Part shown: positions 33,359-46,233 of the stretch, in pieces
Layout: each line of letters begins with the position of its first letter
Position numbering within the stretch: the stretch's first letter is position 1
Made by a program: the position numbers and the translations under genes
Notes under the pieces: model-generated
Databases searched by the model: none
What the model saw: the letters and a program-made list of their open reading frames with translations, nothing else
Told to the model about the DNA's origin: nothing
Assembly: GCA_050084515.1 (NCBI GenBank)
Contig: CM114271.1
Location: forward strand, 61,194,001-61,258,000
Length of the DNA: 64,000 bases
From: Blasia pusilla
Taxonomy: Eukaryota; Marchantiophyta; Marchantiopsida; Blasiales
Reading direction: 5' to 3'

Positions 33359-34982
33359 TTCCTTGATGAAATCTCTGGATCGTCGATCGATAACTACCTC
33401 CCCAAATAATTTCATACCTCAAAGTGTCCTTATGGTATGCAATTGCCAAGGTTTCAAACGCCGTAGGCATAACTCTCCAAAACAACTCAATCCTTTGAGA
33501 ACATGCTCGCATCTCTGCATCAGGGTCATCAAGGTTTAACACCTTTGAAGTGTTAAACCTCAGAGTCATCAATATCACAATGAATGACCATAGCTAATCA
33601 AGCTCTCACACATAAAGCAAAAATACGCGAGAAAGATGCAAAGGATGTATGTTTGTTGAATTTGTATCCCATCACTAAGAACGGCAACTGTAGATCCCAA
33701 TCTTCTAGGTGACCTTTCCTCAAGCCATACTTGCGTAAACCTCTCTTTACTTTTTGAAAAACTCTCTTTGCTAGTCTATCTGCCTCAAGATGATCTCGCA
33801 AAGTAGTGCAATGGTTGATAAAGGCCTCATCACACAACGTTTGAAACTCCCCACAAAACTCCGTATTCTGGTTTGTCAACACCTCAACTGGTGCACCATA
33901 ACGACTCAAAAATTGATTCAACAAGGCATATGGTACTTCCTCACTCGCTTTGTTTAGAAATGCAACCAACTCTATCCACTTGAGAATTACTCGACCATCA
34001 TCAACACATAACGGCTATGACACTCTGTCAAAGGTAAAGGTCCTACAAAATCCAAACTCCATCAGTAGCATAAATCCATGATAGTGGATGCAATTATGGA
34101 GTCGGAGCATTGAATGATGTCTAGACTCTATCACACACCATACATTTGGCAACAAACTATTGAACGTCAATTTGGATGTCTTGCCACCAATATTATATCT
34201 GGAGCAAGTTGTACGTCCGCTTCATTCCAAAATGATCTACCAAACGTGCTCTCTACAAAATATGAGGCACTATGCATACTCTACCATCCTCCTAAACTTA
34301 GAATATATATGTCGCTTCCCACCTAAACCGTCTGGCTTGCTGTAGGATTTGATCACGCTCTTTGACACCCATTATGCTCATGACTCTACTAGTATGTAGG
34401 TACTCCAAGACTACTCTATCTTCATGGATATCTCGGCCACATATCGCCTCCTCTGTATCTAAGGGCTCTCCATCACACCTCGCCATCGAAGTTGCACCAC
34501 TTTGGCTCTCCATAGCCAACAAGCCCAAATAGGTTGACACGTGCCATCCATGCATCATCTCCTCATCACTCTCTCCATGCCAAAAAGCTCCAATTGCATT
34601 TCATTGACTCGGGCATGGGTCACAGCTCAAACCATCTCCATCCTAGTTAAGCATCCCATGTCGATGTATCACTTGAAAGTCATACTTATGCAACAATAGA
34701 GCCCATCTTGCAAGCTTGTAAGCTTTTCATACCCCATCAACCACTTAAGTGGTTGATCATCAGTAATGATGGTAATGAGATTGCCAAATAAATAACATCA
34801 AAATGTGCGACAATCCATATTGTAGCCAATCATTCACCCTCATACGAGTTATACTTTACCTCTACATCGTTATTTGAGCGACTAGAATAAGCCACCACAA
34901 ACTCTCTACCCTCATCATCTTGTTGGGTAGTCACTACTCCAAACCCCAACATACTGCATTCTACATGCAACTACAAAGGACC

Positions 34983-35349
34983 AAGGTTGCACACAGATAA
35001 AGTTTGTGTCCGTCTTATGGATGAACATGTCTGTGGTGGCCCGAGTACGCGAGGCCCGTATCTGAGCCCGCCCGGAGCCCGCATCTGTTGCGTGGCCCGC
35101 AGCTTGGCTTGGTGCGAGCTCGGTGCGGGCCCTAGGTGAGGGCTCGAGCCCCGTCTTGAGCCCGCATGCTCGCAAAAATTGTGCGCACCTAGGGTCTGCA
35201 CGACAGGTTGGCACGGGCCCTAGACCCATAAAATTTGGTCCGTACCCAACCCAAGCCCGCCCCGAGACCGGGCTGCGGGCCATGCAATGGGTGCAGGCTC
35301 CAGATGGGCTCGGGTGTGGGCTGGGCATGTATGTTTCCGTGCAACCATG
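34983..35349. mobile_element. Nonautonomous hAT-like element between RNase H and RT of copy 3
   Basis: Ends are CAAGGTTGCACAC and CCGTGCAACCATG. A perfect 8-bp target duplication, CAAAGGAC, lies at 34975-34982 and 35350-35357, and copy 1 has the related sequence only once at this place. The 367-bp body is GC-rich (many CGGGCC and GCCCG words), in contrast to its surroundings. Confidence 0.85.
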
Positions 35350-36455
35350 CAAAGGACGCCCCTTGATAGGTGTCCTTAATATGGACGTAGACGTCAACCT
35401 ATCCTTGAGCAATTGGAATGCTCTCTCTTGCTCATTCTCCCAGTGCCACTTGTGATCCACCTTTGTCACCAAGATTAGTGGCTTTGCAATCTAACTAAAA
35501 ATCCTTGACGTACCGTCGATTGAAGTTTTCCGATCCTATAAATGAATGAACTCAACTCACATCTGTAGATCGTGGAATGTACAAGATAGCCTCTACCTTT
35601 GTATGCTCAACACGAAGGCCACATGGGTATATTGTATGACTCAAGTACTCAATCTAGTCATAGAAGAACTTGCACTTGCATGGATGTAGCTTCAATCCAT
35701 GTAACTGCAATAGTCAAAACACCTCCTCCAAATATCACTCATGTTTCTCAACCGTGGCACTAAAGACTACGATGTCATCAATATAACATCTAGCACAATC
35801 TAGACCTACCAAGATCCTATCCATAACCCTTTGAAAGTTTGTCAAGACATTCTTTAACCCAAATGGTAAGAATGCCAATAGTATTAACAATCATTCCCAT
35901 GAGGATTAATCCCCCAAAATCTCCTCTTTTGTCTATCCTCAAATTTGATCCGCAGATGATGATATCCGGTTTGAAGATCTAACAAAATGAAAACCTTTGT
36001 ATGTCCTAAAACATCAAAGATCTTTTGAGGAGTTTGCATAGCATACCTATAAGACTTCGTCTGCCAATTGATAGGTTGGTAGTCTCCACACATACGTCTA
36101 TCTGTCCAATTTCCATGCACATCCTTCTAGGTGGGCGTGATAGTGGTAGATGCATACTCTCCATACAATATCTCCACCTAGTCTTGCTCCAACCAAGTTA
36201 TGACTCCTACTCCAAATTGTGACCCACTCCATGTTCAACAAAGAGAGAATGAGCTCCAAAAGCTCTCTCTCCTTTGGTATACCCCTTCCCTCTCCCAAAA
36301 CTCTCTCTATGGTAATCCATGCTCGAAGGTCTTGACCAGTTGTAGGGGATCAAGGGCCACTTCCTAAAGTGGAAAGTAAACTCTAGTCCTAGTAGTAAAT
36401 TTCCAAAAATAGTAAGTTTTTCTAAATAGCTCCAAATGAGCCCAAAAAATACCAT

Positions 36456-39400
36456 AATGCGTAGCATTGGGGACTAGATTTTTCCATTCTGGAATTCCGT
36501 TCTATCCTCGTCCAGTCTTACATGGTATAATTATATGTATCATATACGTTTGGACCTACACATATACAAGAGTTACAACGTACTTCATTTCTCCCTTTCA
36601 AGGCTTTCCATTCCCTTTATATCCTTAGCCCTATGTGGATGTACTTGCACAAATTGTACCTCATGTTCACACGTACCTACTGCTATGATTGTACTGTGAC
36701 ATGATGTCATATATTTGATATAACCTATATATGTTTTCTTACCTTAAGATGGGATTCACTAGTGTAGCCACACAAGTACTTATCACTAGCCTTGCATTGG
36801 ATTACTTAACCCTCGAGAGTTACCGAGTTACCTCCTCCTCGTGGTTGAATTTTTAATGTAAATTTTCTCTCATTCTCCTCACTAGGGTTTCTCCACTCCT
36901 CTTGATTTTCCTCTATCTCTTTCTTGCTACACATGAGCGGTGTTTTTCCCCTTACTCTTCTATTATCCCTATGCCAATATACCAATAGCAAATCCTTGCA
37001 AAAAATGGGTAGCACATCAACGCATGGGTTTTTGACTAATTGAAAATCCTACAATTATGACTCCAAAAGGCTCTCCAATGAACCAACTAGGCTACCCACC
37101 TCCATACAATGAATTCCCTTTGTGCCTCTTTTGTATTTCTCATGTAAAATTGAAGTAAAAATCACACACATGGCCAACTCCACTCTCAAATCTACAAATC
37201 AACATCAAGCCACAACCATCCTTCGTCATGAGGGAATATAGAATCTAAAACCCAAAATCCTACCAAACCCAACAAAAAAGAGTGTTTCACAACTAAATAT
37301 GAGAAAGGAGGCTCTTGAAATACACTTCTTATACCCTTGGGAAGAGCCAAAAGAGCGTTTTCCCCAAAATGCAGCAAAAATTGGAAACCTTTGCACGTAG
37401 GGGGCATTGAGGGGTTCAAGTGTGGTATGTGATGCTATTGTATGTCTTTTTGTTAATCCAATTGAGCAAAATTAAAAAGAGGGTGTTGATGGCAAAAACA
37501 TCATCCTTAAGAGAGAAGACAAGCATGATAGTTTCTCCACAATAAGTATCATGCACACTTTGAGATAGAGTCTTGGTATGTACCTAGAGCTATGGAAGAA
37601 TATCATGAGTAGGGATGATGATTAGTGCAGTCCTATGATGGCCAACAACCACTAGATTTGACTCATTTCACGTAGTGGATTGAACTAACAACAAGATTAT
37701 CAATAGTAGAATGGAGGATAGATGGAACCCCAAAAAATAAATAAGACAAATTCATGTAAGACCATCATAGTCTAATTTTGAGCATTATCAAAGATATGGA
37801 CATATGCATGAAATATGCTTAAGCTCCACCTCAAGCCATGCCAAGATAGAGGTTAAGGACTTAGAAGTGATAAGAGATTAAGGATGTGGTGGAGGTAGGG
37901 CTCCACTACCTAGTAGACCAGGTGGAGACTTACATGTAAGGTTGCTATGGTTAATCTATGCCTATAGATCACCTAAGCCTATATATATTACTTTTTACCC
38001 ATCACTCTAAATATTATTGTCATAAACTCCTCGAGTTATCTTAAGCTTAGTCATATATGAATGAAGAGTGCATATACTCTTCACTTCTCAAACATCAAGG
38101 CTAGCAAGTGATCAACAACGACACTATCAAGTATGAGACGACATCTTCCGTTCACTATCAAGCCACAATTTAGGGAGAAGAATCTAACTAGACTCAAAGG
38201 TTGACCATGACTTGAAAGTGACTACTTCATCTTTACTTACATAGACTAATCTTTCTTTTATTTTAGAAGAGGAAATCATACGTGAGGATATCCATCCTAT
38301 CTAGGATTCTAGGGCCAAAAATTGTTCGACATGCAATGCAAATTCAAGAACTATTGGAATATTCCTAACACTTGCTTGGCTTTTAGAGAAGATCAACCTT
38401 AGAATTTATTTTTAGGGCTAATCCAAAAAAACTACACTCAAAGATAATACCATAAGAGAAAAAGAATCACCACTTATTGGCAAACTTGAATAAGGAACAT
38501 ACTCAAACTTATAAAGAATTGGATTGGATTTTTTGAATTATTTATCTTCATAAAAAATCTGGTGCTTTTTTAAGATGACTTTGAATGGAACCAAAGAAAG
38601 AGTGGACAAAAAAATATTTTTAGGTGTTGAGAATAATACTATGCACGAGTATAAATGTGCAATCAACACTCAAAACATCTACTTTGATGAAACAAAAAGA
38701 TTGTGATGGCAATGACTTTTGGAAAATCAAGAAGACATACTGTTAGAACACCTTGAAGAAGCCATATGGTTAGAGACATAAGAGATATCAATTCAGATTA
38801 TACCAAAACTATATTATTATGGGAGAGTGCCCTTATATGGGTGCCATCTCTCATGGTGACATCTGTCCTTTTTGATCTGAAGACAATTGACATGTGTCAC
38901 TCTTTCGAAGCAAAAGCATGTAAGCTCCTCTCAAATGAACGAACTTTGTCTTCTTGGGCCTTCTTTCACTTGTGCAGAGCACGGACACCAGCTAGTGTTC
39001 TAGATGAGAAGCTACAAAAAAGTTTAACATTGTATTATGTTCAATGTACGTCTGCCCTAGATGAGAAAATATTGAAAAATCCAATAAGATTGTCATATAT
39101 ATTCCTTCTCACAAAAATCCTTGAGAAGAGGTTTTTGGCTATCATGGGTTGAAAGAAAATTGTTGAACCAAATAGAATCCTTATTCTATGGTTTAATCTT
39201 AATGGAAATGATTTGATACGTCTCTAATTTTTTGGACTTATTTGGGGAAGTGGGGGAAAAAAAAACACAAGAAAAATTAGATGACAAGTATTTTTGCATA
39301 ATTTTTTTTCCTTCATACCAAAATTCCATGAAAGTTTCCAAACTGAATTTCATAAGTAAAATAGTTGCATGTTGTGAGCTAGAGGAGAAGGTAGTGCAAT

Positions 39401-42233
39401 ATAAAATGCATAGCGATGATATTCATTTTCCAACAAAAGATCTTTTATTTACAAAAAATAAAATGTGTTGAAAATAATTCCCACCCTAAAAGGACTTTAC
39501 TTTAGCATCTCATAAAAATTGGTCTCCTCTTTTGGAGCCTATTTTTACTCCACTTCTATGTGAACAAACTCAACCTGTTTTTTGATTGCTTCCTTTGAAC
39601 AAAATCAAGAGGCTCATTTGGTCCATTTTGAGGCACCAATTGTTTATATGCTGGTAATGATTTACCCTCACCACTTTATGCAACTTAAAAACTCAAAAGT
39701 ATACTTGTGATTCTTTGTGCACTTATGTTCACTAGCTTTGCACTAAGTTCTACAAGTGCCATTGGCTTTTGCTAAGGATTGAACATTTTATTGTTAAGAT
39801 ATGTATATCTATTTGTCCCTATAATAGTGGAGCTGATCATGTTTGCCCAAAATCTTTTGCGATAAAAAGGGTTTTCAACTCAAGAGTTAGTTTTTTCAAG
39901 GTTTGATGGTGGTTACCATTCCATACTTTGCTACCATTCAAAATTTTCCATTCGGTTTTGAAATTTTTTCCATTGGACTTACCATGAACGAAGTGTGGAT
40001 ATTGGTTCTCAAACCGAGAGGAAAATTTTGAACCTCCATACTTTGCTTATGATAGACCATTCCAAACTTAAGACCATTCTTTGATGTCTTCTATAGCGAA
40101 AGGGATATCATTGTTTTCTTCTTCTAGATCCTTGTAGCCATAAGGGATATGATCTTTCATCTAGGGCGTGTGTATAAACTTCATTTTGGACAATTGACTT
40201 TGTATACTTCAAATTCTAGTGATGAAGACATACTCATTTTCACATTCTTTGCTCCCTTCCAAATCAACACTTCTTTCTCAAAACTTGTGCTTGCAATATT
40301 TTTTGCAAGTAAATTCTTCTCTCATACGTGGACTTCCTTCAACACATACTAAGAGAACGCCTTGAGAATTTGATTCCCATTTGATAGTTTTTCTTCATCT
40401 CTTTTTATGACATTATTTTGGCCTTCCTTGGAGATTAATCCCTTACAAAAAATTGATCTAAACATAAAAAGGAAGAGCTAAAGTGATTAATAGATATTGA
40501 TAAGCCAATTCAACACATAGTGATTGGCTCGAAGTCTTGCTACTATAACGTAACTTAATAAATAACAATGCAACTTGGAACATCCAGAGCTTATCAGCTC
40601 GCTAATAATAGGTAATTACACAATGGAACAGTAGTTCATATAGTGTATGTCAACCAACTATATTAGAGCCTAGAAAGAATATAATTTATAGACTCACCTC
40701 TAAGACATGATAAGTAAATGATCAATATAAGATTGGATCTAGTCTTATAAATCAAGTAATTATATTTAAGCTTGAACCTCAAAATTTTCTTGATCTACAA
40801 AAATCAGAAATTATTTAGAAACTTTTAAATTACTATGAAAAAATCAAAAAAAAATTTAATTTTACTTTGAAAAATCAAAATAAGTCCCTCAAATTTTTTA
40901 CTTCAACGATGTTCCTTTAGGAAAAATTTTACTGCATTGGTTCCAATTTTCCACTTGAGTAATCTTCGTGAAGATCTATCTAATGCTCAACGCTCTTCAT
41001 ATTATTTGAATCCAATATCATTTGATCTAGATAGATATTTTCCACAAGAACCCTCTAATGCGACCTCACAATGAGTTTGTCACCTTTATTTAATTTCCTT
41101 TTAATTATCTCTATTTTTTTATTGGGATTATTTCTTCAAACTTATTCCACTTCAGCTGCAACTCTTGCTCTGTAATACCCTTTCCTTTCTTTTGAGCTTT
41201 TTCTTGGTTTTTCCTCTCATTTAGAAGCTCAAATTTTATGCACATGGTCCACGTTCAACAAAATATTTTAGGACCGAATATTTGGCATGGATTTTTTGAG
41301 AAAATTTATGGAAAAAATTGGGATTGAATATTTTGATACTTTCCAAAAAAACGTTATTGGATATTTGGTTTATGCAAAACCTTAGAGATAGTGAATAGTT
41401 CCTCTTGTATATGCTATACTTCTCCATTTGTAGAAGCAAGCTAAAAGAATGTATGTTATTAATTATGTTCCTATCACCAGGTATCCACTCTAGTAGCATG
41501 CGTATGAACAATACTCATCTTTGTGGTGGTCTCATCTCGAAGTAATCTTAGAACAGTTTATGACAAGCAATTATTCCTTCTTATGGGCATTATATTCTTC
41601 CTCTACTCCTGGTCTTGGTTGTGCTCCCATGCCAAAATTTTAATCTTTGACTTAGAGAGCCATACATATACAAAGTTTAGATGAACAATTTTGTGTGTTA
41701 GGCACCAAAGGAGTATAGGCCATAGATGTTAGATTGCGACTCTGGGAAACCTCTCCAAAATTTTAAAAATATTTTAATATTATTAATGATAAGAAAGCAA
41801 CCTCAACTAACACTAGGATATACATGAGAGCGACTTGGAAATTTCTATTCAAGTTTTAAGGATTTTTTTGAACCAAAAACCCCAAAATTTGGTATGTGAT
41901 AAATGTTGCATGTACACGCACTACTTGCCCAAAGCATGTCCTACCCTCTTATAAGCCCTAATTTTTATTTATTTAAATGCTTTCTGCTTAGAATGTGGTC
42001 TAAAAGAACCTCCATCCATCTCTAGAAGTCTTCCATGTTCTTGTCCAACTCTATATTAGACAATAGTTTAATAATGATGTTCACATGTCGCTACAAATAT
42101 CCTTCCAAAACACATATTTTGGATCCACGATGTAATATGTAAACCCACCATCATCTTAGAATAGCAAGAAAAGAACACATCCTTAGAAACTTTCTTCTAA
42201 TATGAATGAGTTATGTCAAAATTAAGAATGATT
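36456..42233. other. AT-rich gene desert
   Basis: No gene, domain or complete element was recognised. Open frames, including 38766-39152 and 39232-39471, match nothing known and lack codon or splice evidence. Base composition is strongly AT-rich compared with the gene regions. Confidence 0.5.
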
Positions 42234-42441
42234 CTCTATCTCTACATTTTCACAAAGTAAGCTTGAAATTCAACTAAAGGTATACCGCTTTCATTTTTGG
42301 GCTCTTTTAAACACCCAAAAATGAAAGCGGTATACCTTTAGTTGAATTTCAACTAAAGGTGAAAATGTAGAGATAGAGGCTATACCTCAAAAAAGGAAAA
42401 TAAATCCTTTTTTGAGGTATACCGCTTTCATTTTTGGGTGT
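42234..42441. repeat. Cluster of near-perfect hairpins
   Basis: Three nested or adjacent inverted repeats lie here. The inner one has perfect 37-bp arms at 42265-42301 and 42314-42350 around a 12-base loop. An outer pair of perfect 20-bp arms is at 42234-42253 and 42359-42378. A third hairpin has perfect 17-bp arms at 42381-42397 and 42405-42421. The block GGTATACCGCTTTCATT occurs three times, in both orientations. The perfect arms suggest recent origin by template switching or a foldback element. Confidence 0.85.
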
Positions 42442-43419
42442 TATTTTTTATGATCTTTTAGACTTCTTGAAATTTTCACTTCCATTCATTTAGTTGAGAG
42501 CATTTTTACATAATGGTGATGTAAGTTTGTAAGCAGTCCCCTTTTCTTCTCACTAATCTTGGTTCGACTTCTCTTCAAGTGTTATTCTTGATGGAGATTG
42601 TGATCTCTAAGAGCTCTTAAGAGATGAGAGTGTTGTATAAACGCTGTCTAATTTTTTTTCCTATTTTCATTTTCTTTTTTTATTGGATGATGAAGTGAAT
42701 TTTTTTTGATAATTTATAATCTTTTCTCCAATTTCTATGTTTCTCGTATCCATTTATGTTTTCTTCATATTCAAAATTTTCATTTGATACATGTGCAATC
42801 TAAACTTTTGATTCCAAGATGGATAAAAGAAGATTTTAGAAATTATTAGAATTTTTCCCTCTTTATTTTGTAGAATGGTAATGCTATCTACTCTATTATT
42901 TATGTTAGTTGTCTCAATAACATGTTAAACTTTGAAATCATAATATGTGTTCAAAGGTTTTTCATACATGGAATTATTAAGGACGTATCCTTAATAATAA
43001 AGCTCACCCACATTCCCTCCATGATCGTAAACTAGCATGGTGCCCTCAAAATGCAAAGTGAAAGTCAAGTTGTGAGGGAATGGAATAGCTAGACAAGAGG
43101 ATTTAACAGCCTTTTTGACTTAGTGTGTCACAAAACACCATTTTAATTTGATTTGATGTCGTAGATGGGGCAAAAACAGACCCTCACATATATTTGGAGC
43201 TCAATACTACATTCATAACCACTTCGCGTATCTTCAGAGCCATAACTTAGCTTAGTATAGATGTAGTTCAATTGCAATTGGCTCGCAAACCTGAATTGTG
43301 ATTGGCTTGCAAATCGATTGGACTCGAGAATTGCAAGAGTGAAATGGCTTGAAAGTTCTGTTTTCCTACACTCATATTTTTGTCGCAAAATGCTTGCAAG
43401 GTGCTCAAAAGAGACTTGC

Positions 43420-43687
43420 GATTTGTTCACAACTTTGTGTGTTGGAGGCTTGACTTGGCCCGCGGTTGGCCCTTGCAGTGCAGCCTTTGGGCATGGCGAG
43501 CCGGTGCAAACTACAAAATAGGTGGCAAGCATGGGCAGTGGGTTGATAGTGGCTTATGGTCGAGCCTGGGTCTATGTTGTGGACGGGGTGGGTCTAGGTT
43601 CAGGCTGGAACCAAGGCTCACATGAACATGTCTATCCTAGGGACAAACATATGTCCACTGACACGGATTTTTTTATGCAACCGTGGT
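43420..43687. mobile_element. Possible hAT-like element, one end clear
   Basis: The right end (about 43621-43687) carries ACATGTCTATCCTAGGGAC and ends TTTATGCAACCGTG, like the right ends at 13703 and 32383. The body is GC-rich, as in the copy at 34983. The left end is not clear and was placed by the change in composition. Confidence 0.4.
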
Positions 43688-45547
43688 CCCTTGCGTACGA
43701 CCCTACAAAACACGCCCCTTTTGCATCCCGCCAAGCGATCTGTGTCATTCCTACCCTCTTGCCACTATATTCCTATGTCTCGTCGTGCACCTACAACCTA
43801 CCCTTGCTTGTGCTTCCGCCCTCATATCCTGCTTTGCCCCATCCTCTCTTGCTTTGTGACTTGTACACATGCCCACTTGACAATGTCGTCCCTACATTTA
43901 TCTCATAACCTTCCTACACCCCGTCCCAAAGCGTGTGACTTAGGAGAGAAGTCTTGAAAAGTTGGGAGGAAAAGACGCAACGTAAGGAGATAAGTCTTGA
44001 AAAGTTGGGAGGAAAAGAGAATATGGAACCGTTTTCTTATATTTGAATTCCTTTGGGAGTTCTATTCGAGACATTTGCCGATGCCATGCAAGTTATTTGT
44101 GATGCTATGCACTTGCACTTTGTGAGTCATTTGCAAGGCTCACTTGCAAATCTCAATGTGAGGTGTTTGCAAGCTTTTTGCCTCTAACAATACTCGCAAA
44201 CCTACATGACTCGCAATATTTGAAATAGTTGTAAACTAGAGTCAAGTCTCATTGGATTTGAAAATGACACCTTTGTATGGTTCATCCTATTTCATCTAGC
44301 TTCACCCTGAAACACTCTCGACCTTAAGCTTTGCATGTGGAAGACTTAGATGGAGTCTCAAAGACTCAACTGGTTCCGCGTTTTGTAGGTAGTTGAAAAG
44401 CCGCCAAACGCTAACCGGATCTTGTCTCCCCAAGTATGTATCATCTTCGTAGGAAGCTGCTTCCCCAAGCCTAGACCAATCTTGCCAAGTTGCTTGCCTA
44501 AATCGGAACACTTCTATCAATTCCTCAAGATAAGTCCCTTAGCTCAAACCTGAAACGCGGCCAAACACACATCACGGTTAGTTCCTAGTTCAAGGGCTTG
44601 AGCGGGTAGAGAGGGAGAGTGTCTCCCCCTTAGGTACTTATGGAGTTCTCAATCCAAATGTGGTTTGCGATCTATGGACGTTTAAGTAGTTATCTATCAA
44701 GATGACTTGGCAAAGGCTTCCTACAGCTTCTACAACTCTCGGCTTCTCAAATGCATATTGGAACTAAGACTTACGCTTCATATGTCTCGGGGCTGACGCC
44801 AATCTTAACTCCCCATTTGGTCTCTCATGGTTGTCTTATCCCCCTTTGCATTTTGTGACTAGTATCAAGATGTCTTGCCCATCTTAACTACTCACGTGTT
44901 TCTTGCTTCTCGCCATTGGATTGGCACTTGGTTCAAAAATCTCAAACCTTGCTTGCCTTGCCTTTGTCCATACGAGTAACTACGTCTCTTTCTCATCCAA
45001 GCCTAATTACAAGACACATATGAGGCTCGTTTAGCATTAGTCGAGTGGCGGGTTACACCTTCCTGGTTGGATGACTAGTTAGTATGCGTTTCCACTTTTG
45101 GTGGACTCCTTACACACATCAAATATTTCAATCTCTCAAAAGGATTTTTCCTTAATGGATCAAGAAGTTCTTTCTAAAAAAATGATCAAAGATCGAATAT
45201 TCAAGTTCCCTCCTTGGAAACATCATACTTTCCATAGCATACTTCACATTCTACAAGCGCACATATCAAGTATGAAGTTGAAGCATTTGAGCCTATTCAT
45301 CATTCAGTTTCCTAACCATGGTTAAACTTGTTACTTTAACCATGGTTTCCATACGGATTATAAACTAAAGTTGTTTATTCAACATGTTACAGGCATAAGA
45401 CCCTAGACATGTCCCGTGCATAATATGTCTGAGGTTTGGATGTGTCTATAGGCACTCATTTTAGTGGAAGTCCCTGATCCTGTCGAACACATTTCTAATC
45501 CTTCACACTAATTAACCCAAGGTAGAATGGGCTGGGGGGGAGATAGA

Positions 45548-45681
45548 ATTCACTAGGCGTCCAAAGCTCATTAAGAGGAGCTTCCAACGAGCTGGGGCAT
45601 GGGAGAAAGAATTCACTAAGCGTCCGTAGCTCATTAAGAGGAGCTTCCAACGCTTGGTGAATTCTATCTCCCATGCCCAGC
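45548..45681. repeat. Combined direct and inverted repeat
   Basis: A 42-bp unit (starting ATTCACTAGGCGTCC) occurs at 45548-45589 and 45611-45652 with few changes. A hairpin has arms of about 33 bp at 45591-45623 and 45650-45681, holding GGCATGGGAGA and its complement. The loop contains AGCTCATTAAGAGGAGCT, itself partly palindromic. Confidence 0.7.
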
Positions 45682-46233
45682 CCCATAAGTTCCTCGTGAC
45701 AGCAAATTACTTGAACCTAGTTCAACTTGGTTAGGTTACTATTTGAGATGTTACTCTAAACTACAGGAGATATTTTCAGCTTAGGCACATGTAGACACCT
45801 CTAAAACCTCCCTTCTTGAGAATTCCAACGATCTCAAATTTCCCCAATTAAAAAAATAAGCATTCAAAAAAAATCTGATTCATGATGGCCTTGTTAAACA
45901 TCTGCCTAATTTTCTCCATTCCTCACCTTTTAAGGATTAAACCTTATTTCTCCTTCCTCCATTAAGAATAAAAATGGATTACAAGAAATTCTTTTTGAAT
46001 CCCTCAATTGTTGAAAAATGATCTTTGCGCCTTCACTATTGAGAATTATCTCTCCTTTCTCTTATTCATTGAAAATAATAGATTATTAATTTTTCTTATG
46101 AAACCCTCTCTAGTTCTAAAATGGGAAAATTCGACTTGATCCATATGTGCACAGATGACCTATTCAAATCAGATAATTCCTAACCAACCACGTCGACTTG
46201 AAAACTTACATCCGCATCTATTGAACCGTAAAA

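Larger units (their letters stand above)
31873..36455 (-). mobile_element. Gypsy-type retroelement copy 3, truncated and nested
   Basis: Minus strand. Its 3' end is again A-B-A: A at 32764-32879, B at about 31969-32757 interrupted by a hAT-like element, and A at 31873-31968. A PHD relic follows at about 33000-33130 (VYDGCHKGG; the first Cys of CDGC has become Tyr), then integrase (about 33340-34340, with FCGEF and KYGLRKGHLEDW), the spacer, RNase H traces (34640-34920) and RT (about 35360-36230, GDYQPINWQTKS). The second hAT-like element lies between RNase H and RT. Upstream of RT the copy jumps at 36229 straight into a module B fragment (36229-36455), so protease and methyltransferase are lost. 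Confidence 0.8.
42442..46233. other. Intergenic DNA downstream of ELP2
   Basis: No gene was recognised. It includes a 25-bp direct repeat starting GTCTTGAAAAGTTGGG (43951-43975 and 43994-44018) and a stretch rich in TTGCAAG and CTCGCAA words at 43200-44230, which resembles 58800-59200. The last part is the expected 3' flank of ELP2. Confidence 0.45.

Noticed and set aside
38766-39471. Open frames of 128 and 79 codons in the AT-rich desert
   Set aside because: They match no family I recognise and lie in AT-rich DNA where such frames are less expected but still unsupported by codon usage or neighbours.
42234-42441. CRISPR-like or microRNA gene
   Set aside because: A eukaryotic nuclear window and irregular spacing exclude CRISPR. 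A microRNA precursor is possible, but nothing shows transcription.
44302-44520. 72-codon minus-strand frame with DPVSVWRLF
   Set aside because: Not recognisable as a transposon or host protein; treated as chance.
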